From the NCBI GenBank assembly GCA_015680685.1, contig MNCI01006946.1, positions 239,224 through 303,223 on the forward strand: a DNA stretch of 64,000 nt, written 5' to 3'. This stretch comes from Gnetum montanum (Eukaryota > Streptophyta > Gnetopsida > Gnetales > Gnetaceae). A program made the translations under genes and the position numbers. Positions 11,541-22,620 of the stretch are shown in pieces. Numbering within the stretch: position 1 is the stretch's first letter; the number at the start of each line of letters is the position of its first letter. The notes under the pieces are model-generated. The model did not search any database, had not been told where the DNA came from, and saw nothing but the letters and a program-made list of their open reading frames with translations.

Positions 11541-13060
11541 TTCTGTGGACAAGTGAGCATAAATACTTCCAACCCTTCGTTGCCTACCCACACTTCTTGG
11601 GCAAGGTGGGGTGGGACATTGAGTTCTAGAATGAAGTTCATGTCATCAAGAAAAAATCCTTTAGAACATTTGTAGTGTCACCGTCCTTGGCATCTTGCTA
11701 ATCTTCCAGAGATGCCTTTAGGCATCTTGCTAACCTTCTAGAGCTACTGCCACCATCGCTAGTCATCTTGGTTAGAGCTCTCACTGTCAACATCACTCAC
11801 TAGAGAACCAGCAGTACTGTTCCCTAGCCATAGCACTAGCATCCTCTAGGCCTCACCATTACCTAGGCTTGGAAGAGCATCTAGCACCATGCCTTCCTAT
11901 CGTGCTGCTAGATTTCCTAGCTCTTGTCCTTGGTGAGGACTCTTGAGCATCTACATCACCAACAACTTCAGCCACTTGGATGCTCACTTCTGGTGTGGCT
12001 GCTAGAGTGTTTGCAGCCTACCACCATTGGTGCATGCACTGGTCTTCCTACTTTGGACACTGCATGCACCTGCAATTGACACAACATTCACAACCCTTGC
12101 AATGCCCTTGCAAATAGGAGTTTTCTCTCATCTCACATGGTGTGGTTATTTTTCTTATTTTCTTTGTGTTGCATTTGTAAGATGAAGCCTTAGCGATGGT
12201 TGTTCAGAGGTATGTTTCACCATGGTGGAAAGTCACTACATTGCTCTAATGTGTCCACTTTGACTTGCCAAGCTACTCGAGAATGCACATCCCTATCATC
12301 CTATTATACCCTATTCACATTTACCCCTTTCCCCACATTTCCCTGCATCCCCTGCAAGCTTCTTCAATGCACATGACACCCTTCTTTCAATCAATTGTAG
12401 AACCCATGATGGATGTAACACAACTTGTCCCATGGGAAGCCTTTGTGGGCTGGTCAAAGTCCAAGCAGATGTAACACAACTCATCCCCAAGAGGAAACAC
12501 CTATCTTATAGATGCGATGTGGTTGCCTCTAAACAAAGTTTTGTTGAGTAGCACGTAGTTTGCCTAGCAACAAGCATCTCCTAGTTCCAAAAAAAGGAGG
12601 GCGGGACAAGAAACAAAAAAAAACATAAAAAAAGAAGAAACAAAGACAACAAATAAAAGGGAAGAAGCAATGGGACAAAACAAGTGCCCAAGAAAAAATA
12701 GCAAAGTTACTATTTCATGGTCGGTCTAATTCCAAGATCCACCATCTCACAAGCACTTCGATGAGAGGTCAAAATTTCAAGTGCAAGCCATCTCCATATG
12801 TTGACTTCCTCATAAACACTACAAGGATGGATCAAGTCTTGGCAACAAGCCATAACTGCATGTAAAATGAGCATCCTTCTCACTTGTTATCCCTTGATCC
12901 ATCTCCTTAACCTACTCCTTGCCATACTTTATTACCGTAGCACTCTTGAGCACAATGAAGCATTGTCTAATTGGGCATTGATGAGTAATGTTGGTGTCAT
13001 GTTTACCATGGTGTTTTGTATTCTTTATCAATGTCTCTTAAGCCACTCCTCCAGATGTCA
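11541..13060 (+). other. 3' untranslated region of element A
   Basis: No coding region is recognised. A pyrimidine-rich stretch ending in TTTGTAAG|ATGAAG near 12180-12190 resembles an acceptor-like segment in B and D. A purine-rich tract lies at 12583-12680. The rest is unstructured to the eye. Confidence 0.6.
12583..12680 (+). repeat. Purine-rich tract in 3' UTR (element A)
   Basis: Nearly pure A/G sequence, about 400 nt before the polypurine tract. B (29098-29205) and D (61621-61690, opposite strand) have a similar tract in the same region. Confidence 0.6.
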
Positions 13061-13075
13061 ACAAAGAGGGGCCAA
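13061..13075 (+). other. Polypurine tract of element A
   Basis: ACAAAGAGGGGCCAA lies directly before the LTR start TGAAACACC. The identical 15-mer precedes the LTRs of B and C. It primes plus-strand DNA synthesis in LTR elements. Confidence 0.85.
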
Positions 13076-13161
13076 TGAAACACCACCAATTTCGGGCTTC
13101 AACACTTCAATGAAAAATTTGTCTAAGTGTCAAAACTTAGCAGATTTTTCTAAGTGTTGGT

Positions 13162-13181
13162 GCTACACTCCCCAGTGTAGC
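13162..13181. promoter_or_regulatory. Perfect palindrome in LTR U3 (element A)
   Basis: GCTACACTCCCCAGTGTAGC has 8-bp perfect arms around CCCC. With one bulge the stem extends into flanking GTTGG and CCAAC. Similar hairpins recur in the antisense-gene upstream region of the same element. Confidence 0.6.
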
Positions 13182-14294
13182 CAACGCAGCATACATCAAA
13201 GCTTATTTTGCCAAATTTTTCTAAGTGTCCTACTAGCTCTCACTTTTCTTACTACACTTTATAGCTTAGCTAGGGGAGCACACACTTTTGTGGCCAATTT
13301 GCCCAAGTGCCAAGCCAAAAGTTGACAAGATTGCTTGGGATGAATGAAATAATTCAAAAAATTTTCTATCTCTTGGGTTGCCATACTCTACTATGCTCCT
13401 TAGCGTAGCTAGTGTAGCACATGTTCCAGTTGCCAGTTTTCCCAAGTGCCAAGCCAGAAGTTGACAAGATTGCTTGGGATGAAAAAAATAGTTTGGAAAA
13501 TTTTCTATCTTTTGGATTGCTACGCTTTGCTACGCTCTCCACCATAGCACACATTTCAGTATCCAATTTTACCTAAGTATTAGGCAAGAAGTTGTCAAGC
13601 TAGCTCAACATGCAAGAGATATTTGGCAAATTTTCAAACTCCTAAGGTTGCCTCTCCTACTACACCCCAAAAGGTAGCTACTGTACCATAAAGGAAGACT
13701 ACAAGTTCTATCAAATTTTGGCTAAGTAACCTTGCTACGATTTGTTACACTCCAGAGCATAGCTAGCATAACTAGTGTTGGACATCAACATTTTGCAAAA
13801 CTTGACTAAGTACTTTGTTATGCTCTAGAGCGTAGATAGCGTGACACTGAAGAAAAGCCTCCAATAGTCTATAAAAGCTTCTAGAACTCGACATCGGTCT
13901 TTGTCTTAGCTCCAACAGTCCCCTGGAAAGTAGGATCAACAATTTGTATTTCTTTTGCACCCCCATTGGTTTCCAAAATTGTTTCTATGCTTGACCCTTC
14001 TTGAAAGAGGTGAAGATGTAGTCCTAGAGTGTAGCCTCCAAGTTCCACTATTTTGCACTATTTACAGGTACATTAAAGGTCATTCAAACTCTGGCACATG
14101 CAGTCTTGGTAGTGTATTCATAGTTCAACAGTCTCTAGGAACTCATTATAGTACTGTAGAATGTAGCACTTTGTTACTCCCATGGAAGCGTAGCAAAGGT
14201 CAGTGTAGCATCATCTACCCTCATGTCACGTGGCCCCTAATCTACACCTTGTGCCACGTCGTACCTGATTCGCATTTCGTGCTAAACCTAGCCT

Positions 14295-14302
14295 TATAAA
14301 TA
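14295..14302 (+). promoter_or_regulatory. LTR TATA box (element A)
   Basis: TATAAATA followed by CCCC. The same octamer is in the LTRs of B and C at matching positions, so it is the likely core promoter of the sense transcript. Confidence 0.7.
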
Positions 14303-15031
14303 CCCCTGCGTTTGGCATTTTAGGGGTTGAAAAATTAAAAGAGCATTAGACATTACAACAGTCTGAGCATTTTTAGCACTCTCGCACTTGAGCACACCGA
14401 GCACTTTGCACTCTGGTACATCCCATAACGTAGTTCATCATTGTACCCATGGAACATAGCAATGGCCAACCTAGCAAGTTTAGTCCTCACAATAGCCATC
14501 AGTTCCACGTCCTAGACATCCCAGAGACTGTGGCTACACTACTATGCTGCAACTGTGTCTACTTTTACACTACATACCACTCTCACCTTTTTTCTTGTAA
14601 TAGCTACACTCCCTCGTTTGGGGTAGTGCAATTTTGTTTTTAAGTTCTGTTGCATTTTTCAGGCATTTCTTTTTTGGTATTTGACATAGCACTTACATTT
14701 TATTGTTGTTTCATATGTATTTGCATGTTTACATTGCTGTTCTTAGGTCGGGACACCTTGCTATGCTCTAGCTTAGCCGGCCCCAGTGCTTGCACATAAC
14801 GCTACATAAACCCCTCTCACACACAGTCGTCTTAACACCTCGTAAGTCTTTGTCTGATCAACAAGACCATTCAGGGCACCTCATTTCCATTTTCTAGCAT
14901 GACCCTTGCATGGAATTGAGGTTAGGATGTATGCCCGCTGACCTCTTGGTGTTTCAGCCACCAACATTTTCAGTCGTCACATTATGCAAGGGTAAACAAG
15001 ACATGTGTTTGATATGGGGAGGATCCACTTG

Positions 15032-15036
15032 CATAT
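15032..15036. repeat. Left target-site duplication of element B (CATAT)
   Basis: CATAT precedes the LTR start TGAAACACC and is repeated at 31187-31191 right after the LTR end AGTACA. Five base pairs is the usual length for Ty3/gypsy insertions. Confidence 0.85.
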
Positions 15037-15323
15037 TGAAACACCACAAATTTTGACCTAACACTTTGAAACAAGAACAACTCAGAGCCTCTTGAGCTCT
15101 TGAGAAGCAAAATTTGACTAAGGCATGATACTCACACTGTGGTCACGCTAAAGTCACACTGGCAGCATGAGTGCAGTGTGAGCAACTCAGGGAGCCTCAA
15201 ACCTGAGTCAAAATGATTTGATTTCCAAGGTGCAGGTCATCCACAGGGTTTACTATTGATAACTTCAAACTTCAGCCTCTAAAATTCCATATTTCATGTC
15301 CAAAAATTACAAGTTTTTGCAGG

Positions 15324-15340
15324 TCACGCTGGTAGCGTGA
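15324..15340. promoter_or_regulatory. Perfect palindrome in LTR U3 (element B, 5' LTR)
   Basis: TCACGCTGGTAGCGTGA has 7-bp arms and a 3-nt loop. The 3' LTR equivalent, TCATGCTGGCAGCATGA (30045-30061), is also perfect. Both arms changed together (CGC/GCG to TGC/GCA), although paired CpG transitions could also explain this. Confidence 0.6.
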
Positions 15341-15348
15341 GTACAGTG

Positions 15349-15455
15349 TGAACACTATTCATCAGCATGAGCACTATTCATCAACATGAGTACTATTCAT
15401 CAATGTGAACACTATTCATCAATATGAGCACTATTCATCAGCATGAGTACTATTC
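15349..15455 (+). repeat. 19-bp tandem repeat in LTR U3 (element B, 5' LTR)
   Basis: Six units contain CACTATTCATCA followed by an R/Y-variable heptamer ending in TGA. The same array is at about 30070-30181 in the 3' LTR. It looks like a U3 enhancer-type repeat. Confidence 0.7.
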
Positions 15456-15911
15456 ACGCCCAGATAAAAGCATGTCAAACACACACTGAGGACACGCCAG
15501 GACCAAATCAACTCACACTGGGAGCCTTGGTGGAACAGAAATGCCTCAAACAGCCACAAAACCACTCAAATTGACATCTTGAAGTAGTGAATTGAAGGAT
15601 CAACAAGTTTCAAGCAAGCTGGAGCTAATGTATCTTGTTTTACATTGTCATGACATTGTGAATTTTCATCATTTTTGAGCTTGTCAGGCTCTTACAATCC
15701 GAATTGTATGTGGTTCCATGAGCGTAAGCTGGCTTGAGTGAGTTGTCACATGTTGTAAGATACAATGCATCTAGACGAAAACGTAGCTTGCCCACACATG
15801 TCCAACTCACATACAGCTGTCCATTGGACATGTGTCACTTGATCTACTTTCCTCTCATCTCCCACCTATTGATTTCATTCTTGAATTCCACACCCGAGCC
15901 CGACCGAGCCT

Positions 15912-15919
15912 TATAAATA
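15912..15919 (+). promoter_or_regulatory. LTR TATA box (element B, 5' LTR)
   Basis: TATAAATA, matching the box in the 3' LTR at 30633-30640. The deletion junction to gag is only a few bases downstream. Confidence 0.7.
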
Positions 15920-15935
15920 CCCTTCAGCTCCACCA

Positions 15936-17243
15936 TTAACCTTGCCAAAAGGAAGCCCATTACCTCAACTAACCAAGTATAATGGAGAGGGAGATCCAAA
16001 TGCCCATCTAGTGACATTTCAACTAGAGTGTCTATTGCTTCAAGCCTGGCCTCATGCAATCCTACGTGTTTTTGCTATGTCCCTAATGGGAAAAGCCCTA
16101 GACTGGTACCGAGCTTTACCCTATAACTCCATATCCTCCCTAGAAGATTTGTTACATCAGTTCGTTACTTGGTTCAAATACAATCTAAAACTTGAAGCCA
16201 TACTGGATAACTTGATTCAGGTTAAACAAGCACCTTTAGAGCCAGTGCAAAAATTCATCCAAAGATGGAGCGTAGCCCTGAATGAACTTCACGAGCCCAT
16301 CCCTAAAACATATCTGCTTACCATCCTTAAGGCAGCCATGAATGAATTTATTAAGTTAAAGCTTTACTATTTGAAAGCCCATACATTGAGCCAAGCATTT
16401 GTGCAAATTAAGGACATAGAAGAAGCAACACAAACAAGCAACAACCCAACCTACTCGACCTGTAGGAGCCAACATACAAGGAAAGATAAATCCAAGACAA
16501 TGGTAGTAGCAGTGGCTGAGACAACCTGACCTAACCATCCAAGACAAAAGGAAAAACAACCCGCTATCCCAAACAGCTATGAAAGAAATAGACCTATGCC
16601 TACACCTGAAACTTCCTTAAATAGAAACACCAACATGGATTATGCCTATACATTCGAAAGAAAAGACCCTGCTCAATACACATCCTTGCCCATGAAACCT
16701 TCACAATTGCTCAATTAGGTTCTAAAGGCCATGCTAATTAAACATAAAAAAATGTCTCTCACGACATCTCAAAAACATGATCAATTCTATGAGTTGGCCA
16801 AAAACCCAACCTTAGCAACAGCTAATGAACCTCCCATTCCAAGAGGCTTTAGGTTGGATAGGTTTTGTGAATATCACCAACAGTGCGGTCATGGGACTAA
16901 TTACTGTTTCACCTTGAAATAGGATATACAATGCATGATTGATAGGGGTGCAATAGTATTTGATGACACAAACCTAGTGAGACTCCAAAACCAACCCATG
17001 GGAGTCTACAAGGATCCTCTCAACACCAATGATGCACCATATGTAATTAATACTATCCATGTGGAAAGTAGACAAGACGTCCTGCAAAAACCTTTTGTGA
17101 TCTATAGGCCTTCAAAGAACACACCTACACCAACATCTCCTCAAACTCCTTTCATCATATGCACATCCCCTACACCACAAAAATCATTCATCATCCATGT
17201 ACCTCCTTTCGTTGCAGCAACAACCACACCATCTGAAAACTGA
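15936..17243 (+). pseudogene. gag: gag lacking its N-terminus (element B)
   Basis: The first recognisable block is LPKGSPLPQLTKYNGEGDP near 15940, the start of the Retrotrans_gag-type core. ALDWYRALPYNSISSLEDLL and LEPVQKFIQRWS follow. The frame is open to 16529. A C-x2-H-x4-H-x4-C knuckle (FCEYHQQCGHGTNYC) lies at about 16866-16910, with His where retroviral knuckles have the second Cys. A TAG stop follows the knuckle, then an SNP-like tail with repeated 'kPFVI' phrases. In C the protein begins about 400 codons earlier, so B lost roughly the first third. The likely role is capsid formation and RNA binding. Confidence 0.85.
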
Positions 17244-17639
17244 CCCATCCCCTTTGTGATCTGAGTGCTAAGACACTCTGATGCACAACCCACCTCAGTT
17301 CCCCCGCGACCTCTACGAGAACGTCTTGCTGATAGGCTAACAAGAGAGTGCCTAGAAAGAGAAAACCATCAGTACAAATTAGTACCACCAAAGCCTACTC
17401 CACTAAATGCTGTTCCCATGGGTCCATCCATTAATGAGCCTAGCACGAGTCATCAAAATGAAGATAATGCCATGGGTTGTGTCCCGAACCCAACATCCTC
17501 AGTTACTAACATAAAAATTCCTCCATAGGAAATATGAATGTTGGGTCAAATGGACCAAGTCCCCACAGATAAGGGTATCTTGAATGGTAAAGATCTAGCA
17601 AGCGCGTTGACCTAGGTCACACAAGCCTTAAAACAAAAG

Positions 17640-18520
17640 AACACTTCCTTAAGTTTGTATGACCTAGTAATGACTTCACTAGTACATCGGGAAGCTCTTG
17701 TACAGATGCTGATCTCAATCCCTGTTAGTGAGGACCTTCCTGTAGATGAACCATCCATTTATGCAGTATTGTTCCCGCAACTTCCCACATCCCTAGAGTT
17801 TCGGGCTAAGGACATTAAGATAGATGAGAAAACAAGAGAAGTCACCTTAGCCCCTATGTTCATAACAATACAGGTCAATCATTTCAAGATACGTAGGGTA
17901 CATGTCAATGACGGTGTGGCGATGAATGTAATACCTTTTCCCATCATTGAAAAAATGGAACTTAATAAACAAATACAGCCCACGACAACCTATTTCTTGA
18001 AATCCTTCAGTGGTTCCCGTGTTGGGGTGAAAGGCATAGTTACCTTAGATTTCATAGTCGGGGACTAGTTCCCTACATGGGCTAAATTCGTAGTGGTTGA
18101 TAAAATGCTAGGGTTCAATCTGATTCTAGAATGTCCCTAGCTAGCTCGACTTAAAGTCGTATCATCAACAATCCATCAAGAGATCCACCTACCTTATGAA
18201 GGCAGTGAAATTATAATACATGGGGATATAATAGTATCGTCCACTTCCTCACACCCTGGAGTAGATCAAGAGTCAGAAGTTGAGTTTGTTTAGCCTAAGC
18301 ACGAAACTATGAGCATACATCAAGAGATGAACCTAACGTTAATTCACGATCTTACTAAAACTAAGGAAGCACCAGACAACACAAACATAGGAGCCATTCC
18401 TACTGATATCTCTTGGTCAGAACTACCCTTTGACATCACCGATGAAGAGGAAGGTGAGTATAAGATCTTACCCACATGCCCAACCCCACATGTTAAGCTA
18501 CAAAGGATCAAGAGGTAGCT
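17640..18520 (+). pseudogene. Aspartic protease domain and acidic tail (element B)
   Basis: YDLVMTSLVHREALVQML leads into the fold. The active-site region reads VHVNDGVAMNVIPF, so the triplet is Asn-Asp-Gly where C and D have Asp-Asp-Gly. GVKGIVTLDFIV and FNLILE mark the end of the fold, with a TAG in between. The acidic tail runs to DEEEGEY, where a strong donor-like GTGAGTAT lies at 18454. The stop codons are TAG. Confidence 0.75.
18454..18461 (+). other. Candidate 5' splice site GTGAGTAT after PR (element B)
   Basis: GGAAG|GTGAGTATAAG is close to the plant donor consensus and aligns with A at 1846. The best nearby acceptor before RT is AAATTGGCAG ending at 24770. Phases do not agree in this decayed copy, so splicing is only proposed, by analogy with Ogre. 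Confidence 0.4.
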
Positions 18521-18534
18521 CAAGAAATAGAACT

Positions 18535-18860
18535 AATTACCACATGTCCAAAATAATGTTAAACTACCACATGTCCGAAATGACGTTAAACTACCACATG
18601 TCCAAAATGATGTTAAACTACCAGTGAATGTACGCAATGACGTTAAACTAGCCATGGTCAGAAATGGTTGGTTCCTTTTAAAAGTTTCCTAAAATTGTTA
18701 TTGCTTTTGGCCCACCATGGCATAAAACTAGTAACCTTTCTTTCCTTAGTAATAGATGCAATAGTCCACCATGACTTTAAAATAATTTGAACAGCCTGAA
18801 ATGGCTTTGAACTAGGATTCAATATGTCGCAAAGTTTACAGATTTTCACTACGTTATGTC
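18535..18860 (+). repeat. Post-PR punctuation repeats (element B)
   Basis: Units of about 30-40 bp read 'accacatgtcCRaaatgaYgTTAAACTa'. At least six copies, getting more diverged to the right, precede the convergent end of the antisense gene. Confidence 0.75.
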
Positions 18861-20174
18861 AAATTTTAGTTTAAATGATACAAGTTACGGTCTTGATTTA
18901 TGCCTTCTCGTTACTTTCTTCTTTTACAAGTATTGATTCACGTTTTGTTTTCCCACCTTATGTTTAGTTACATGCATATGTTCATGATAATACTAGAAAA
19001 AATAATAAAAAGAGAAAACAAAAAATAAAAAAAAATGATACGTCAATATGGTAGTAAAGTTTCAACATATTATGTCATAATTAGGTCCACATTATTACAT
19101 TTTTCAACCACATACTTCCATCAAACATTCAGAAATCAAAAACATTTAATAGCTAAAGTCTGATTAACCATAAGCTCATGGAGGGGGCTGATCACCAAGA
19201 TCCTCTTCATCATCCGATCTTGCTCCACTAGGGCCAGATCCATCATTAACATGTCCCTACAAATGGAAAACATAAAATAAAAAAATACAGGTAAGAGTGA
19301 TAAAGCAAATCATAAACACAAAAATTAGAAAAATAGTAACACTAACAATGAAAACAATAAAACCATACAAAAAAATGCCACAATAAAACACTCACAAATG
19401 AGGAAGGCCCTAAGTTGGCCTCCAAACACTGTAGAATCTCTGCCATGGGCACATTTGCCCAATCCTCCTACAAGCCAAGATCAATACTAGCCAAGGTTTT
19501 CCCTTTGTTCACTGAAGTCCAGGTAGGATGCTCGAGGGAGAACATGCCTGTTGAAACCTTCCCAAAGGTGGTAGTAATGGTTCTCTCTAGAGATCCCTCC
19601 ACCTTGGTACACTCGGAAAACCTGTCATAAGAAGGCCGCAAGCCTAACCCATCGATAAACATCTCCATCCGGTGGTGTTTAACTGACTCCTCCTTTAGCC
19701 ACTTCTTATATTGGTGCTTGTGGTCCTTTTGGTCTTGGCCCCATTTTCGTACTTTTGCAGCAAAGGACTTCCAATCGTGACATTTCCTGTTCAGCAAATC
19801 CATTTTTTCTCTTTGTTCTGCTAAGTCCCATGTCGCCTGCACTTTGCTATTTAAAACTATCTAGTAACGCACATAGGTAATTTTAGATGTGCGCCAAGTG
19901 CTATCACCAGACAGTCTAGCAGCGGTAAGATCGTAACGGGACTAGAGATCCCTATTCTTTTCTCTCTCCTTTGCTAGTGCTTCTTTCAATGAATGCACCT
20001 CATCCCATAAGTACTCAACTGAATGTCTACAAGTCCAAAGTGACTTGGCGTTCTATACAACACAACTAGAAACTACATCGTACACATTCCTTGGGACTTG
20101 CTCAATATTCCCTGGTAGTTTAGGGAGAGCATCAATGTGAGTTGCTTCAAAGGGATCCCATTGAAGCTCGGAGC

Positions 20175-20262
20175 CTGTCGGTGTTAGTACCACATATATG
20201 AATAAGCTATAATCAATCAAGAATGCACCATACATTAAGTGTAATACACAATACATACATAC
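20175..20262 (-). other. Antisense-gene intron, conserved in A, B and C (element B)
   Basis: On the - strand the donor is AAGCTAG|GTATGTATG and the acceptor ACACCGACAG|GCTCC, 88 nt. The exon before it ends with IVNDVVAHLQEAHPKL and the one after begins with a LxWDP block, as in C. Confidence 0.7.
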
Positions 20263-21992
20263 CTAGCTTTGGGTGAGCTTCTTGTAGGTGAGCAACCACA
20301 TCATTAACGATGCCCTTAACAAAGTCCATTTTGCTAGGCATCTCAGGCCATGGCCTTAGCTGGTCAGTTGGTGTGGGACAAGCAAGGGAAGTTACTTCGA
20401 TTAGGACCTATGCCCCCAGCACCTCTGCCTGAGATGTATGTGCCTCAGAAATTTCAACATCTACCTATGATGCTAGAAATAATCAAGGTAATTAAAAACA
20501 ACACATGAAAATTAAAGGATACAAAAACATAGATTATGCTGAAAGGAACCTATTGAAAAGCCCTTTGCTATTTAGCTTAGGTGGATCACCAAGCTGCAAA
20601 GATCCATTGAAGAAGCCATCAAAGGCACCTCTTTCATCGCTAAATTGCTTGAGTACATCCAAAGCCTCCGCAAGCTACATCCCCATGGCATCTGTCACAT
20701 CTTCCTCTTGCGAGGTAGGAGGTTCTTTGATAGTTTTTTCTCTTTCCTTTGCCTCTTCCTTTGGCCCTGTGACAACCACTTTAAGATCAACCATAGGGGC
20801 CAAAGTCTCTCCCTCCCTCTCAAGACCTTCCTCTGACAATTCCAGAATCTTAGAGTTAGTTTAACATAATATATATAACGCATGGGCCAAAAACATCAAA
20901 TAGAAAATAATAACAACAAGTATATGACAATAAAAGAAATAATTAACCTCCACTAGCAGTACAAATCGAATCTTCCTTGGCCTTGGTGGTATCGCATCCG
21001 GAGCAGGCTCCCTTGGGCGTTCTTTCCTCTTCACCTTCATCTTGGACTTCCCAACGATCTTGCCAATCAAACGTTCAGCCCTCTTCACAGATGTGCACAG
21101 CCCAAGTGGTTCCAATTCCAAACTATCATGGGAATGATGGGAATGGCTGGCCACACCTCCAGTAGTAACTGATACTGATTCCTCAATGTCCTCTGGTGGA
21201 TCCTGGGATCTAGTGGTGCTAAATAGATGGCGAATCCAAGGATAGGACAATTGTGACAATCCCTCAAAACATATTGGTTATCATCATAAACCACTAGGAA
21301 ATCAGCGAACCTACGTAAGTACCCCGCAAAGAAGGCAAAGGTGAAATGAGATTTAGCATGGGTGTTTGAATGTAACCTGATGATCTCCCCATGAAAACTA
21401 GATACAAGAAACTGTGCCCAGTTGTAGCGCCGGACTATCTCTAAAACTGCATGTATGACATATGCGGACTTGATCCCAAGGTTTCTCCCTTGAGAGAGAG
21501 ATTTGGGGAATGCCCGTGCCCAGAAAAGAGGATATAGAAAGTTCACCTTCACTGATCGGGTGTCGTCTTGCATGGAAAAACCTTTACAACCCTGAGATAC
21601 ACCTAACCATTACTCCAGCTCTTTTATAACTTGGCCCTCCTTGGTTGCTTTATCTATGGTCACCATGGCATCATCAATGGGCATGCCAAAAAGATCAGAA
21701 ATGAATTCAGTGGTCAAGTGGAAAGATACCTTGACCCCTCAGACTCGCGTGTTAAAATGAGAAGCATCATCATTGAAAGAATCAACAATAGTGACCATCT
21801 TAGTAACCTGAATGCTAGGAGTCAAAGCTGTGAACAAGTCCATTAGACCTACCCGGTTAAGACGACTAATGATCAAATCAGAAGCTTTCTTCTGCAACCA
21901 CTGTTGTGACTAATCTACCTCCCCATACTTCATGAAAAGGGTGGCCTCAGTATGCCCTATTACAATAGTAACTTCTTCGAGGGGGATGGCTG

Positions 21993-22089
21993 CTGTGAAA
22001 AGAAAACATAGAGAAAAAAGTTAAAAACATAGTACACGATAATGCAACCAAAAAGAAGAGAAAATGGAGTCTAGAGCATGGTTATTTAC
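21993..22089 (-). other. Antisense-gene intron, shared with A (element B)
   Basis: The donor is ACTAATG|GTAAATAAC, followed by a T-rich run, and the acceptor is TTTTCTTTTCACAG|CAGCC, 97 nt. The position matches A 5073-5152. Confidence 0.7.
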
Positions 22090-22532
22090 CATTAGTAAAT
22101 GGTGTAGGTGGGATAGGTGCAAGATCAATTTTCTTAGGAAAAACTAGCCCATTAGAAGACCAATCCCCATGTAACTAGCCATGAACTTGGCAAAACTCAA
22201 AGGCTCTTGAAAACTACCTATGGTAGTCAACAATAGCCACCTTTGTCTAATCTAGAACTGTGACATGAAGAATGGCACCTGCCATAAATTTCTCTAGTGC
22301 TGTGCATGCTAAGGAAAGCCCACCATCATCATCGTGCATCCCATGTTCATCAAAGCAGGGCCTACATAGGAAAACAACATTTACATATAGATGATGACAT
22401 AAAATTTAAAAAGAAATCACAAGTTAAAGTAAAACACAAGGGAGAATACCTGTCCACTTTATATACTATCCCAAGTGGGTTCTGGAATAGAGTGTGCACA
22501 TGGAAGGCTAGGAAAAGTGTGTTGCTGCTGTT

Positions 22533-22620
22533 GTAATGACTACACATGGGTAGCTCCCACACACGATTCAAGGGACNGTAATGACTACACATGGGTAGCT
22601 CCCACACACGATTCAAGGGA
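22533..22620. other. Assembly join: duplicated 43-44 bp around one N (22577)
   Basis: The bases from GTAATGACTACACATGGG to AAGGGAC occur on both sides of the N without change. This is the signature of two contig ends with unresolved overlap. The doubled PLNRVWELPMCSHY in the antisense gene is an artefact of it. Confidence 0.85.

Larger units (their letters stand above)
1..14979 (+). mobile_element. Element A: Tat/Ogre-like Ty3/gypsy retrotransposon, 5' end off the window
   Basis: The order seen is gag C-terminus, protease, antisense gene on the other strand, RT with two RNase H domains, integrase, 3' UTR, polypurine tract and 3' LTR. The 5' LTR, leader and most of gag lie left of position 1. 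The Tat/Ogre assignment rests on an archaeal-type second RNase H after the usual one, the CHHC gag knuckle, and a long PR-RT interval. Frames are broken in many places, so the copy is dead. The right end at about 14979 is set by alignment with the LTR ends of B, C and D. The target-site duplication cannot be tested because the left end is missing. Confidence 0.85.
13076..14979 (+). repeat. 3' LTR of element A
   Basis: It starts TGAAACACC right after the polypurine tract and ends near ...GTCGTCA, by alignment of the U5 end with C (46172), B (31186) and D. It contains U3 tandem units of about 130-140 bp (marked by GTTGACAAG or GTTGTCAAG at 13321, 13460 and 13591), a strong palindrome at 13162-13181, and TATAAATA at 14295-14302. 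Its partner 5' LTR is off the left edge. Confidence 0.8.
15037..15923 (+). repeat. 5' LTR of element B, truncated after the TATA box
   Basis: It aligns with the 3' LTR (29746 onward) from TGAAACACCACAAATTTTG to the CCC just past TATAAATA, then the match stops and gag-like sequence follows. It holds six 19-bp units ('gcactattcatcaacatga' type, 15349-15455) and the palindrome at 15324-15340. Confidence 0.85.

Noticed and set aside
12867-13325. 152-codon + strand frame
   Set aside because: It spans the end of A's 3' UTR, the polypurine tract and U3 of the LTR. The frame is accidental.
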